Positions 9,777-16,345 of a stretch of 64,000 bases of DNA are shown piece after piece. Origin of the DNA: Chersky-840 sp963848335 (lineage in GTDB: Bacteria; Actinomycetota; Acidimicrobiia; Acidimicrobiales; UBA8190); the NCBI GenBank assembly GCA_963848335.1, contig CAWKDD010000003.1:372001-436000 (forward strand), given 5' to 3'. Within the stretch, counting starts at the first letter, position 1; each line of letters begins with the position of its first letter. Below the pieces are notes generated by a model. That model had not been told where the DNA came from, did not search any database, and worked only from the letters and a program-made list of their open reading frames with translations. Both the position numbers and the translations under genes were made by a program.

Positions 9777-9806
9777 TGGACGCCCAAAGTCCGAAGCAGG
9801 TAGAAT
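9777..9806 (+). promoter_or_regulatory. Candidate sigma-70 promoter for rpsR
   Basis: TGGACG (9777-9782) and TAGAAT (9801-9806), spaced 18 bases, lie about 107 bases upstream of the bS18 ATG in the typA/rpsR divergent region. This is a motif match only. Confidence 0.3.
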
Positions 9807-9912
9807 GGCAGGGATTGGGTCTGCCGCTCGCGCCTACCCTGATCCTCGGTTTCCGATCCCGGCCCCTTCGGACTCCTGAAGTCATGTGCGCGACGCTCCA
9901 GGAGAACCGGAT

Positions 9913-10422
9913 ATGCCATCTTCCCGAAAGCAACGGTCCCGCCCGCGACCGACCGACGCCAAGAGCCGGATCAGGCGCGGCCGCCCCAAGGTCTGCATGC
10001 TGTGCAAGGACCGGGTCGTCCACGTCGACTACAAGGACAGCAGCCTGCTGCGCCGGTTCATGAGCGAACGCGGCAAGATCAAGTCCCGCAGCAGCACGGG
10101 CACCTGTACCCAGCACCAGGCCGCCGTGGCGCTCGCCATCAAGAACGCCCGGGAGATGGCACTGCTGCCCTACGTGGTGCGGACCCTCGCCGGGGACAAG
10201 GGCGGGCGTCGCCGCGGCGGGCCCGGTGGCGGGCGACCCGACCGTCCCGACGGGCCCCGTCCCGACGGGCCCCGTCCCGAGCGGGCCGCGCCGGCCGCCG
10301 GGGCAGACGACACGGCCACCGGGGCGGCGGACGACGCATCGCTCGAGGTCCCGGTGCCCGACGCCGGTGACGACTCATCCCTGGAGCGGCGCGACGACGC
10401 CGTCGTCGAGCCGGCGTCCTGA
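9913..10422 (+). CDS. rpsR: Ribosomal protein bS18 with long Pro/Gly/acidic C-terminal extension
   Basis: Residues about 24-90 are a clear bS18 core: a zinc-binding VCMLCKD pair, DYKDSSLLRRFMSERGKI, STGTCTQHQ and AREMALLPYV. The core sits on the platform of the 30S subunit beside bS6. The ATG at 9913 is preceded by an AGGAGAACCGG-type ribosome site. bS18 is normally about 75-90 residues; this one has 169. The extra ~80 residues are Arg/Gly-rich, then PDGPR repeats, then an acidic stretch. The gene is not beside rpsF, ssb or rplI, so a second rpsR may exist elsewhere. A small basic protein follows 4 bases downstream. Confidence 0.92.
   Translation: MPSSRKQRSRPRPTDAKSRIRRGRPKVCMLCKDRVVHVDYKDSSLLRRFMSERGKIKSRSSTGTCTQHQAAVALAIKNAREMALLPYVVRTLAGDKGGRRRGGPGGGRPDRPDGPRPDGPRPERAAPAAGADDTATGAADDASLEVPVPDAGDDSSLERRDDAVVEPAS
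10244..10287 (+). repeat. 15-bp tandem repeat inside the bS18 tail
   Basis: The unit GTCCCGACGGGCCCC occurs twice in a row (10244-10258, 10259-10273), followed by a diverged partial copy. It encodes in-frame PDGPR repeats, so the tail probably expanded by slippage. Confidence 0.7.
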
Positions 10423-10426
10423 ACCG

Positions 10427-10705
10427 GTGGCCGCGCAACGCAGCAGCGCGTCCAAGCGCCAGCGCGACATCGACAAGCGCTCCCGGGCAGCCGAGAAGCG
10501 GGACCGCCGCCAACGCAAGAGCGATCCCGCCGCCGAGGATGCCTCGGACGGCGATGCGGCCGCAGGGGACGGAGCGGTCCAGACCGACAGCGGCGCCATC
10601 CTCGAGCGGATCGAGCAGTTGCAGCGGGACTTCGACGCCGACGTCATCGACTTCGAGACCTACGACGCCCGCAAAGCCGAGCTCCTCAGTCTCATCCAGA
10701 TCTGA
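10427..10705 (+). CDS. Small charged protein with SHOCT-like C-terminal helix pair
   Basis: 92 residues from the GTG at 10427, four bases after the bS18 stop, so probably co-transcribed and translationally coupled. The N-terminal half is extremely basic (SSASKRQRDIDKRSRAAEKR). The C-terminal half, ILERIEQLQRDFDADVIDF then ETYDARKAELLSLIQI, looks like a SHOCT-type short helical hairpin often found at the ends of bacterial proteins. The stop lies inside a 20-bp tandem repeat. Function is unknown; basic charge and linkage to a ribosomal protein gene suggest, but do not show, an RNA or ribosome association. Confidence 0.6.
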   Translation: MAAQRSSASKRQRDIDKRSRAAEKRDRRQRKSDPAAEDASDGDAAAGDGAVQTDSGAILERIEQLQRDFDADVIDFETYDARKAELLSLIQI

Positions 10706-10750
10706 CTGCGCTCATCCAGATCTGGCTGCGCTCATCCAGATCTGACTGCG
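10691..10750 (+). repeat. Three tandem copies of a 20-bp unit spanning a stop codon
   Basis: CTCATCCAGATCTGACTGCG is present at 10691-10710, 10711-10730 (one mismatch, TGG for TGA) and 10731-10750. The first copy contains the last codons and the TGA of the small SHOCT-like gene. Confidence 0.9.
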
Positions 10751-10847
10751 CCACGCTGCTGAGGTAGGGCCGAACGGAGAGAACCTCGGTCGGCGGGCGC
10801 GTCCATGAGTCCGGTCCGGGAACCAGGCGACTCCCACCGATACCGGG

Positions 10848-11207
10848 TCAGGGATCGGTCGCCAAACGAAGGGCCCGCTTCCTCGGTGGTGGCGATGCCC
10901 GGCTGGGTTTCTCCACCCGGGCCACGATCTGCTTGAGGGCTCCGACCTCGCGGTGCAGTGCCTTGATGCCCTGACGCGTAATGGTGATCCAGGTCCTGGC
11001 CCGGCGAGCCTCGTATCCCTTTTCGATGCTCACGAGGCCGGCCGTCTCCAATACCTGCAGGTGCCTCGAAAGATTGCCGGCGGTGAGCTCGAGGGTTTCC
11101 TGCAGGAACCCGAACTCGACCCGTGGGGCTTCGTGAGCGATGGTGAGAATCCCGAGTCGAGTCCGCTGGTGGACGATCTCGTCGAGGGAGTTGCTCGGTT
11201 CGGTCAC
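10848..11207 (-). CDS. Winged-helix transcriptional regulator (HTH_34 / MarR-like)
   Basis: 119 residues from the GTG at 11207. RLGILTIAHEAPRVEFGFLQ, TAGNLSRHLQVLETAGLVSI and ARTWITITRQGIKALHREVG form a complete winged helix of the PF13601 type, with recognition helix around NLSRHLQVLE and a C-terminal dimerisation helix. The start overlaps the stop of the upstream membrane-protein gene (GTGA), so the two are translationally coupled. Regulators of this class usually control their own operon together with an adjacent membrane protein. A palindrome suitable as operator lies in front of the operon at 11971-11984. Confidence 0.88.
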   Translation of the reverse strand: MTEPSNSLDEIVHQRTRLGILTIAHEAPRVEFGFLQETLELTAGNLSRHLQVLETAGLVSIEKGYEARRARTWITITRQGIKALHREVGALKQIVARVEKPSRASPPPRKRALRLATDP

Positions 11208-11953
11208 GAGTTCCCCCCGGTTCCACGCAGCACTCGACGGTCGGCCCACCAAAAGCCCGCGCCCCCGACGAGCAAGAAGAGTCCCGGCACCACGAGGTTC
11301 GGGAGGTTGGCGGCACCAATCGGAAGATTCCAACCCAGTCGATACACCTCGTTCTCCATGTTGTAGAGATTGGCCAGGAGGGCCAGGGCCAGGAAAAGCA
11401 CGGCGAACACGACCAGCCCCCGGTTGCGTTCGAGGTGGGCGAGTACTCCCACGCCGATCCCGATGACCAGCAACGGCTCGAGCCCCCTGCCTTGGAGCAG
11501 GAACACCGGGACGGGGACCCCCAGCACCCCCCCTCGGGTGGCAGACGCTCCAACCATGAGCGCCAAAAGCGCCACTCCGACGACGACCGCGGGCCAGATC
11601 CGGCCCGCCACCCCGGTGCGACGTGCTCGGTGGCGGTAGTAGAGGACCGTGGCCAGATAGCCGAGCGGCACAGCCACAACCCAATACACAGAGATCCAGC
11701 GGCCGATCCCCGAGCCGACCGGTCCGTGCACGAAGGGGTTCCCGAATGACCCCCGGCTCCCGACGAACGAGCAGGCATTCTCGCCCTTCGGGCACCTCGG
11801 GACCGTGGTCCAGAAGAGGGGCGCCGCGGCCAGGGTGAGGAGTCCGAACGTCACCAAGGGAAACCAAGATCCGTGGCGAATCGCCCTGGTCAGAGAGCGC
11901 CACTTCCTCGCGGCTCGAAGGGCTTCTCCCGCGGCGAGCTCTTCCGACATCAT
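11204..11953 (-). CDS. Multi-pass membrane protein of unknown function
   Basis: 249 residues from the ATG at 11953; the frame also has a GTG at 11962. It has about six hydrophobic segments (for example FPLVTFGLLTLAAAPLFW, VYWVVAVPLGYLATVLYY, WPAVVVGVALLALMVGAS, LVVFAVLFLALALLANLY, LVVPGLFLLVGGAGFWWA). A loop after the first segment carries two Cys (VPRCPKGENACSF). No named family is recognised. It is the first gene of a two-gene operon with the winged-helix regulator. A TTGACA box at 11984-11989 would place transcription start at or next to this ATG, giving a leaderless message. Confidence 0.7.
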   Translation of the reverse strand: MMSEELAAGEALRAARKWRSLTRAIRHGSWFPLVTFGLLTLAAAPLFWTTVPRCPKGENACSFVGSRGSFGNPFVHGPVGSGIGRWISVYWVVAVPLGYLATVLYYRHRARRTGVAGRIWPAVVVGVALLALMVGASATRGGVLGVPVPVFLLQGRGLEPLLVIGIGVGVLAHLERNRGLVVFAVLFLALALLANLYNMENEVYRLGWNLPIGAANLPNLVVPGLFLLVGGAGFWWADRRVLRGTGGNS

Positions 11954-11960
11954 ACCAACC

Positions 11961-11989
11961 ACTTTGCGCTACAAACGAGTTTGTGTCAA
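11961..11989 (-). promoter_or_regulatory. Promoter with embedded inverted-repeat operator
   Basis: On the minus strand a perfect TTGACA (11989-11984) is followed at 17 bases by CAAAGT (11966-11961). Between them lies the inverted repeat ACAAAC-TC-GTTTGT (11984-11971). Repressor binding there would block the promoter. The likely ligand is the winged-helix protein of the same operon. Confidence 0.5.
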
Positions 11990-12034
11990 TAGCGGCCGCA
12001 GGCCCATTTGTCCGGCGCAGGCCCCCGCGGGGAG

Positions 12035-12517
12035 CTACAACGCGGCCAGCACGGACTCGGCGGAGCTGACGTTCAACCCGCGCTCGGGCTCGACGAACAG
12101 CGCCGTCACCACGCCGTCCTCGATCACCGCCGCGTATCGCTGCGAGCGTGATCCGAGCCCCGCTCCGCTCAGGTCGGCCTCGAGGCCCATGGCCCGCGTG
12201 AACTCGCCGTTGCCGTCGGCCAGCATCAGCACCTTGTCCCCCACCTTCTGGTCCTGCCCCCACGCTCCCATCACGAAGGGGTCGTTGACCGACACGCAGG
12301 CGATGGTGTCGACGTTCTTGGCGCGCAGCTCGTCGGCCCGGAGGACGAAGCCCGGCAGGTGGTAGTCCGAACACGTGGGCGTGAAGGCGCCCGGCACCGC
12401 GAACAGCACGACCCTGCCCTTCCCCAGGACGTCGATGCTGCGCACGGGCTCGGGGGTCTTGCCCGCCATGGCTCGCAACTCGACGTCAGGGATGCGGTCA
12501 CCAACGGCGATGGTCAT
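12035..12517 (-). CDS. Peroxiredoxin (Prx5/AhpC-TSA type)
   Basis: 160 residues, the usual length of a Prx5-type thiol peroxidase that reduces hydrogen peroxide and organic peroxides in the cytoplasm. The peroxidatic Cys49 lies in VPGAFTPTCSDYHLPGF. NDPFVMGAWGQ, LADGNGEFTRAMG and the Arg in SQRYAAVIEDG complete the family signature. Only one further Cys (VDTIACVSVND) is present, in the conserved Prx5 position. The reductant is not evident, and no glutaredoxin domain is fused. It is a single gene downstream of the ABC exporter genes on the same strand; the gap holds no obvious promoter. Confidence 0.92.
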   Translation of the reverse strand: MTIAVGDRIPDVELRAMAGKTPEPVRSIDVLGKGRVVLFAVPGAFTPTCSDYHLPGFVLRADELRAKNVDTIACVSVNDPFVMGAWGQDQKVGDKVLMLADGNGEFTRAMGLEADLSGAGLGSRSQRYAAVIEDGVVTALFVEPERGLNVSSAESVLAAL

Positions 12518-12599
12518 GTTCGGTCCTCTCGATCTGCTCCGGGGGCGACGCAGAATCTAGTGCGCTCTCGCCACCGCACCAGGTCGGGGCGCAACCCCC

Positions 12600-13451
12600 T
12601 CAACCCAGTCTCTTGAGGCGGCCCGTCTTCTTCGCCCATCGCTCGGCACCTGCGAACGCGGCCAGGGAGCCGGGGATCATCACCACGCCGAAGGCGCCCA
12701 GGATGGCGAGCGTGGTGAGCTGGCCGCCGACCCCCACGCCGTCGATGAGCGCGGAGCGGATGCCCCGCAGCATGTAGGTGGTGGGGGCCAGGCGCGAGCA
12801 CGCCTGGAGCCAGCCCGGAAGGACGTCGATCCCGTAGTAGACACCGGACACCAGCAGCACCAGAGCTTGGACCATGAACGACATCTGCTCGCCGCGCTCG
12901 GGATAGAGCATGGGGAGGATCCCCGTGAGGATGCCCAGCCCCACCAGGCTGAGGCTCCCGACGGCGACGACTGCCGCCGCGGCCGTCCACGACGCGTGAG
13001 GGAAGGCGAGATCGAAGAACGGCAGCGCGCACACCAGGATGAGCAGCGTCCGGAACGTGGCATGGACCACCCCGAACACCGACATCCCGACCAGGTGCAC
13101 CACTCTCGACACCGGAGTCATGAAGGTGTGCTCGATGGTGCCTTCCCACCGTTCCCACATGATCACCAGGCTCATGTCGTCGAGCACGGCCGAGAGGTAC
13201 GCCCATGTGAGGGTGCCGATGAGCAGGAACAACACCAGTTTGGGCACCTCCGACGCGCTCGCCAGACCGCTGCGACCGGCCTGCTTGGCGATGAAGGTGA
13301 TGGCCAGGGTGTTCACCACCCCGTAGACCAACCACACCACCTCCCAGGCCCAATAGCGCTTCCACAGGTTCGCCTGGCGCTCGAAGAACGCCCATCCGAG
13401 CGCCACCCGTCTCGGGGCGCGCCACGCCACCGCTCCCTCAGTCGTCGTCAT
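12600..13451 (-). CDS. ABC-2 type transporter permease
   Basis: 283 residues with six hydrophobic segments and the ABC-2 membrane architecture (ANLWKRYWAWEVVWLVYGV at the start; SFMVQALVLLVSGVYYGI and GWLQACSRLAPTTYMLRGIR near the end, the latter a standard ABC-2 signature). The ATG at 13451 overlaps the end of the ATPase gene by 14 bases, so the pair is coupled. Together they form an exporter of unknown substrate; members move drugs, polysaccharides or lipids. The C-terminus is basic (ERWAKKTGRLKRLG). Confidence 0.88.
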   Translation of the reverse strand: MTTTEGAVAWRAPRRVALGWAFFERQANLWKRYWAWEVVWLVYGVVNTLAITFIAKQAGRSGLASASEVPKLVLFLLIGTLTWAYLSAVLDDMSLVIMWERWEGTIEHTFMTPVSRVVHLVGMSVFGVVHATFRTLLILVCALPFFDLAFPHASWTAAAAVVAVGSLSLVGLGILTGILPMLYPERGEQMSFMVQALVLLVSGVYYGIDVLPGWLQACSRLAPTTYMLRGIRSALIDGVGVGGQLTTLAILGAFGVVMIPGSLAAFAGAERWAKKTGRLKRLG

Positions 13452-14316
13452 CTTCCACCTCCTCGTCGTCCTCGATGCTGCGGCCCGTGATGGCCATGAA
13501 CACCGCCTCCATGTCGACGTCCTCCACGCGCCGGTCGACGCCGGCAATCTCGGTGCGGAGCTCCAACGGGGTCCCCTCGGCGACGATCCGACCCCCGGCC
13601 AGGAAGGAGATGCGGTCACAGAGCACGTCGGCCTCCTCCATGTCGTGCGTCGTCAGCAGGATGGCCACGCCGTCCTCCCGGCGAACCTGGGCCACGAAGC
13701 TCTGCACGTCGCGCTTGGACCTGGGGTCGAGGCCGGTGGTGGGCTCGTCGAGCAGCATGAGGCGGGGCGAGGTCAGGAAGGCCCGGGCCACCGCCACCTT
13801 CTGCTGCTGGCCCCGCGACAGGTGCAGCATGGGCTCTGCGGCATAGCGGGCCTCGAGTCCCAGGCGTTCGAGGATCTCGGCGCTGCGAAGTCTCACCACC
13901 GGGCCCGACAGGCCGTAGGCCCGCCCGTAGAACAACAGGTTCTCCAGAGGGGACATGGCCCGGAAGAACGACGGGTCCGCCGACACCCGGTTGAGAAGAG
14001 GCCGGACCGATAGTGGCTCGCGCACCGCGTCGCGGCCGAACACCCGGACCTCGCCCGCGTCGGGCAGGAGCAGCGTCGAGAGCACCCTGATGAGCGTGGA
14101 CTTCCCCGAGCCGTTGGCCCCGATCACCCCGTAGATCTCACCGGGTGCGATCCGGAACGTCACCCGGTCCACAGCGGTATGGAACGCCTGGGCGCCACGG
14201 GGCCGGCGGGAGCCGACGCGGCGGCGTCGCTTGCGGAACGTCTTCGTCACGGCGCGCACGTCGAGAGGCGTGCCACCGGGGTCCCATCCTTCGAGTCGTG
14301 CCTTGGCCGAGCTCAT
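13438..14316 (-). CDS. ABC-2 transporter ATP-binding protein
   Basis: 292 residues. Walker A GANGSGKST, signature LSRGQQQKVAVARA, Walker B LMLLDEPTTGLDP and switch TTHDMEEAD are all intact, so it should hydrolyse ATP. An unusually basic insert (TFRKRRRRVGSRRPRG) follows the first strand, and the C-terminus is strongly acidic (SIEDDEEVEDDDD). The ATG at 14316 is chosen over the one at 14322 because it has a GAGGAG site at proper spacing. It is partnered with the overlapping permease gene downstream. Confidence 0.92.
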   Translation of the reverse strand: MSSAKARLEGWDPGGTPLDVRAVTKTFRKRRRRVGSRRPRGAQAFHTAVDRVTFRIAPGEIYGVIGANGSGKSTLIRVLSTLLLPDAGEVRVFGRDAVREPLSVRPLLNRVSADPSFFRAMSPLENLLFYGRAYGLSGPVVRLRSAEILERLGLEARYAAEPMLHLSRGQQQKVAVARAFLTSPRLMLLDEPTTGLDPRSKRDVQSFVAQVRREDGVAILLTTHDMEEADVLCDRISFLAGGRIVAEGTPLELRTEIAGVDRRVEDVDMEAVFMAITGRSIEDDEEVEDDDD

Positions 14317-14541
14317 GCCCATCTCCTCATTCGAACGGTGCCGTGCGAGCGACGCGCTGCGTCTGTCGGCGCGTCTGGTGAGGACGCGGCCGCTCGCCGA
14401 ATGAGGGGGCCGCGTACCTAGTGGTGCTTGAAGCCAGCCATGAGGACGACGATAGCAAACGGGCCGTCGACCCGGAAGAGGTGACCCCGGGGAGCCCTCA
14501 CCACGGAGCCGGTTCGGAGCCAATGTCCCGGTGCGGAGCCA

Positions 14542-14886
14542 ATGTCACAGCCAGAGCCAGAGCCAGCCGAGGGTGCGAGGATGGGCCACGTGGACCGAAC
14601 CCCGCCTGACGACGCACTGGGGAACGTCCGGGTCCGACTCGACGACGTCGACCGTCGTCTGATCGGGCTTCTCGCCGAACGCGCCGAGCTCATACGCGAG
14701 GTGATCGACTTCAAGAGGGCCAAGGGAATGGGGGTCGTCGACCGCGCCCGCGAGGACGAGATGCTCGCACGGATCGAGGTCATGGCTTCCGAGCGCGGGC
14801 TCGACCCCCGCATCGCGCGCCAGGTCCTGCGGGCCGTGATCGACGCCTTCACGCTGCTGGAGGTGGAGCAGCTCGGACGGGGGTGA
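14542..14886 (+). CDS. Chorismate mutase, AroQ class
   Basis: 114 residues from ATG 14542; ATG 14581 is an alternative that removes an unconserved leader. The all-helical AroQ domain is evident: VRLDDVDRRLIGLLAERAEL (helix 1 with the Arg that binds chorismate), IREVIDFKRAKG (conserved Lys), VVDRAREDEMLARI (Arg-Glu pair) and a final helix with Arg/Gln positions. It catalyses chorismate to prephenate, the first step toward Phe and Tyr. It is not fused to prephenate dehydratase or DAHP synthase and no other aromatic pathway gene lies nearby. Confidence 0.9.
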   Translation: MSQPEPEPAEGARMGHVDRTPPDDALGNVRVRLDDVDRRLIGLLAERAELIREVIDFKRAKGMGVVDRAREDEMLARIEVMASERGLDPRIARQVLRAVIDAFTLLEVEQLGRG

Positions 14887-14890
14887 ACCG

Positions 14891-15472
14891 TTACGGCGAC
14901 GCGGGACCCTTGTCCGTGTCGCCGTGGGCATCCTCCCATTGCGGAGGGGGCCCGATGGTCGAGGCCTGTGGACCGAAGCGATCGACGTAGGTGGAGCGAA
15001 GCTCCTTCCAACGGTCGGACGCGGACAGCGGTGCCGGCTGCTGGTCGACCTCGGAGCTCAGCAGGTCGAGGCTCGAGTGCCATCCCGCCCCGTCGCGCGC
15101 CGCCTTGCCGAGCTCGTCCAACACGACGGTGAGCACCACCACGGTCTCGGCACCGTGGGGCTCGACCTCGAAGCGCACGATGTCGACCCCCCAACGCATC
15201 TCCATCAGCGACGGCGGGTCGAAGGCCAGCATCTCACCGTCGAAGGGATCGGCCTCCATGTCCCTGAAGGAGAATCGCAGCGGCGCACCCGCAGCCCGCT
15301 CCCCCTCGACGGTCGTCGGGAACCACGCCGCCAGGTGCTCGGGCTCGGTGAGGCTCCGCCACACCGTGGCGACGGGATGCGGGAACCGGCGCGTGAAGCT
15401 CAGCAGCACCAGGCCGCCGCGTCGTTCGAGTCGCCCGAGGTCGTCGGGTCGGGGGAGGTCCGTGTCGCTCAA
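14891..15472 (-). CDS. SRPBCC / AHSA1-family protein
   Basis: 193 residues from the TTG at 15472, whose TTGA overlaps the stop of the upstream ArsR gene; this coupling decides the start. LVLLSFTRRFPHPVATVWRS, then LTEPEHLAAWFPTTVEG and FEVEPHGAETVVVLTVVLDE are the Aha1/CalC-like START fold with its hydrophobic cavity. ArsR-AHSA1 pairs are very common in actinobacteria, where the SRPBCC partner is presumed to bind a small hydrophobic ligand, but the ligand is generally unknown. The C-terminal 60 residues are less conserved. Confidence 0.88.
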   Translation of the reverse strand: MSDTDLPRPDDLGRLERRGGLVLLSFTRRFPHPVATVWRSLTEPEHLAAWFPTTVEGERAAGAPLRFSFRDMEADPFDGEMLAFDPPSLMEMRWGVDIVRFEVEPHGAETVVVLTVVLDELGKAARDGAGWHSSLDLLSSEVDQQPAPLSASDRWKELRSTYVDRFGPQASTIGPPPQWEDAHGDTDKGPASP

Positions 15473-15819
15473 CGCTTCGCCCCCCGGTGCGGGTGCGGAC
15501 CCCTGGCCTCGTCGGCGGCGACAGACCCGAGATGGTGCTCGAGCGCGTCGAGGCTCGCCGCCCACGACGCCCGGTACGGCGCCAGCCATTCGTCCATGTC
15601 GCGCAGGGGCTCGGTCCGCACCCGGTAGATCCGGCGCTGCGCTTCGGTCCGGAACTCGACCAGGCCGGCCTGGCGCAGGACCCTCAGATGCTTCGAGACC
15701 GCGGGCTGGCTCACCGACAGGGCGTCGACGAGGTCCCCCACGGGGCGTTCGCCCGCCAGGAGCAGGTCCAGGATCGAGCGCCGATTGGGTTCGGCCACCA
15801 CTTCGAAGGTCGTGCTCAC
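15469..15819 (-). CDS. ArsR-family transcriptional regulator (SRPBCC-associated)
   Basis: 116 residues from GTG 15819. FEVVAEPNRRSILDLLLAGE, VGDLVDALSVSQPAVSKHLR and VLRQAGLVEFRTEAQRRIYR form the ArsR winged helix. The Cys metal-binding motif of ArsR/SmtB (CxC) is absent, so it belongs to the non-metal branch that pairs with SRPBCC proteins. The WLAPYRASWAASLDALEHHL helix is typical of that branch. It is the first gene of a two-gene operon. A 20-bp AT-rich inverted repeat at 15827-15846, eight bases upstream of the start, is a candidate auto-operator. Confidence 0.92.
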   Translation of the reverse strand: MSTTFEVVAEPNRRSILDLLLAGERPVGDLVDALSVSQPAVSKHLRVLRQAGLVEFRTEAQRRIYRVRTEPLRDMDEWLAPYRASWAASLDALEHHLGSVAADEARGPHPHRGAKR

Positions 15820-15826
15820 CCCACTA

Positions 15827-15846
15827 ATATGCTGAATTGCTCATAT
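15827..15846. promoter_or_regulatory. Inverted repeat, candidate ArsR operator
   Basis: ATATG-N10-CATAT in an AT-rich island immediately upstream of the ArsR start. Confidence 0.4.
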
Positions 15847-16054
15847 AACTGTCAAGTCATTTACGTTCCTGGCTGTGTGCCTGCACGGCGGCTGCGGCCG
15901 GGATATCGTCGCCCCGAAGCCCGTCGTCTGGGGCCCTGGGGGGACTGAGGGAGACGAGCCTCGGCCTGGTCCCTGCCGAGGACGTCACTTGGTGCGCACC
16001 CGACGTGCCCGAAGCCGGACCCGGCACGCGGGCAGGTGCAATTACCCTGGTTGC

Positions 16055-16345
16055 ATGCAAGATGGCGTGGCGCGCCCAACATCCGTCCCCGAGACCGCCT
16101 CGGGTACCGGCTCCATCACCGTCGATCTGGTCGTGGAGGGCATGCACTGCCCGTCGTGCGCCGCACTGATCGAGGAGACCCTGACCGGCGATCCCGACGT
16201 CCGCACCACGACCGTGGACCTCGAAGGCGCCCGGGCCACGGTGACCTATGACCCCACCACACTCACGGTCGAGGACCTCTGCGCGGCGGTGAACGGACTG
16301 GGCTACCGCGCCACTTCCCCCCCACCCGGCAACCCCGGCTCTTGA
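16055..16345 (+). CDS. Heavy-metal-associated (HMA) copper chaperone-like protein
   Basis: 96 residues from ATG 16055. The single HMA ferredoxin-like domain has the metal site GMHCPSCA, then VRTTTVDLEGARATVTYD and VEDLCAAVNGLGYRA. It should carry Cu(I) to the adjacent CopA. Its TGA overlaps the CopA ATG by one base (TGATG), giving tight translational coupling. The N-terminal ~18 residues are an unconserved linker and the C-terminus is Pro-rich. No CsoR gene is present in the window. Confidence 0.9.
   Translation: MQDGVARPTSVPETASGTGSITVDLVVEGMHCPSCAALIEETLTGDPDVRTTTVDLEGARATVTYDPTTLTVEDLCAAVNGLGYRATSPPPGNPGS

Noticed and set aside
8000..10063. 687-codon plus-strand frame over typA
   Set aside because: Antisense shadow of typA caused by G+C-rich third positions.
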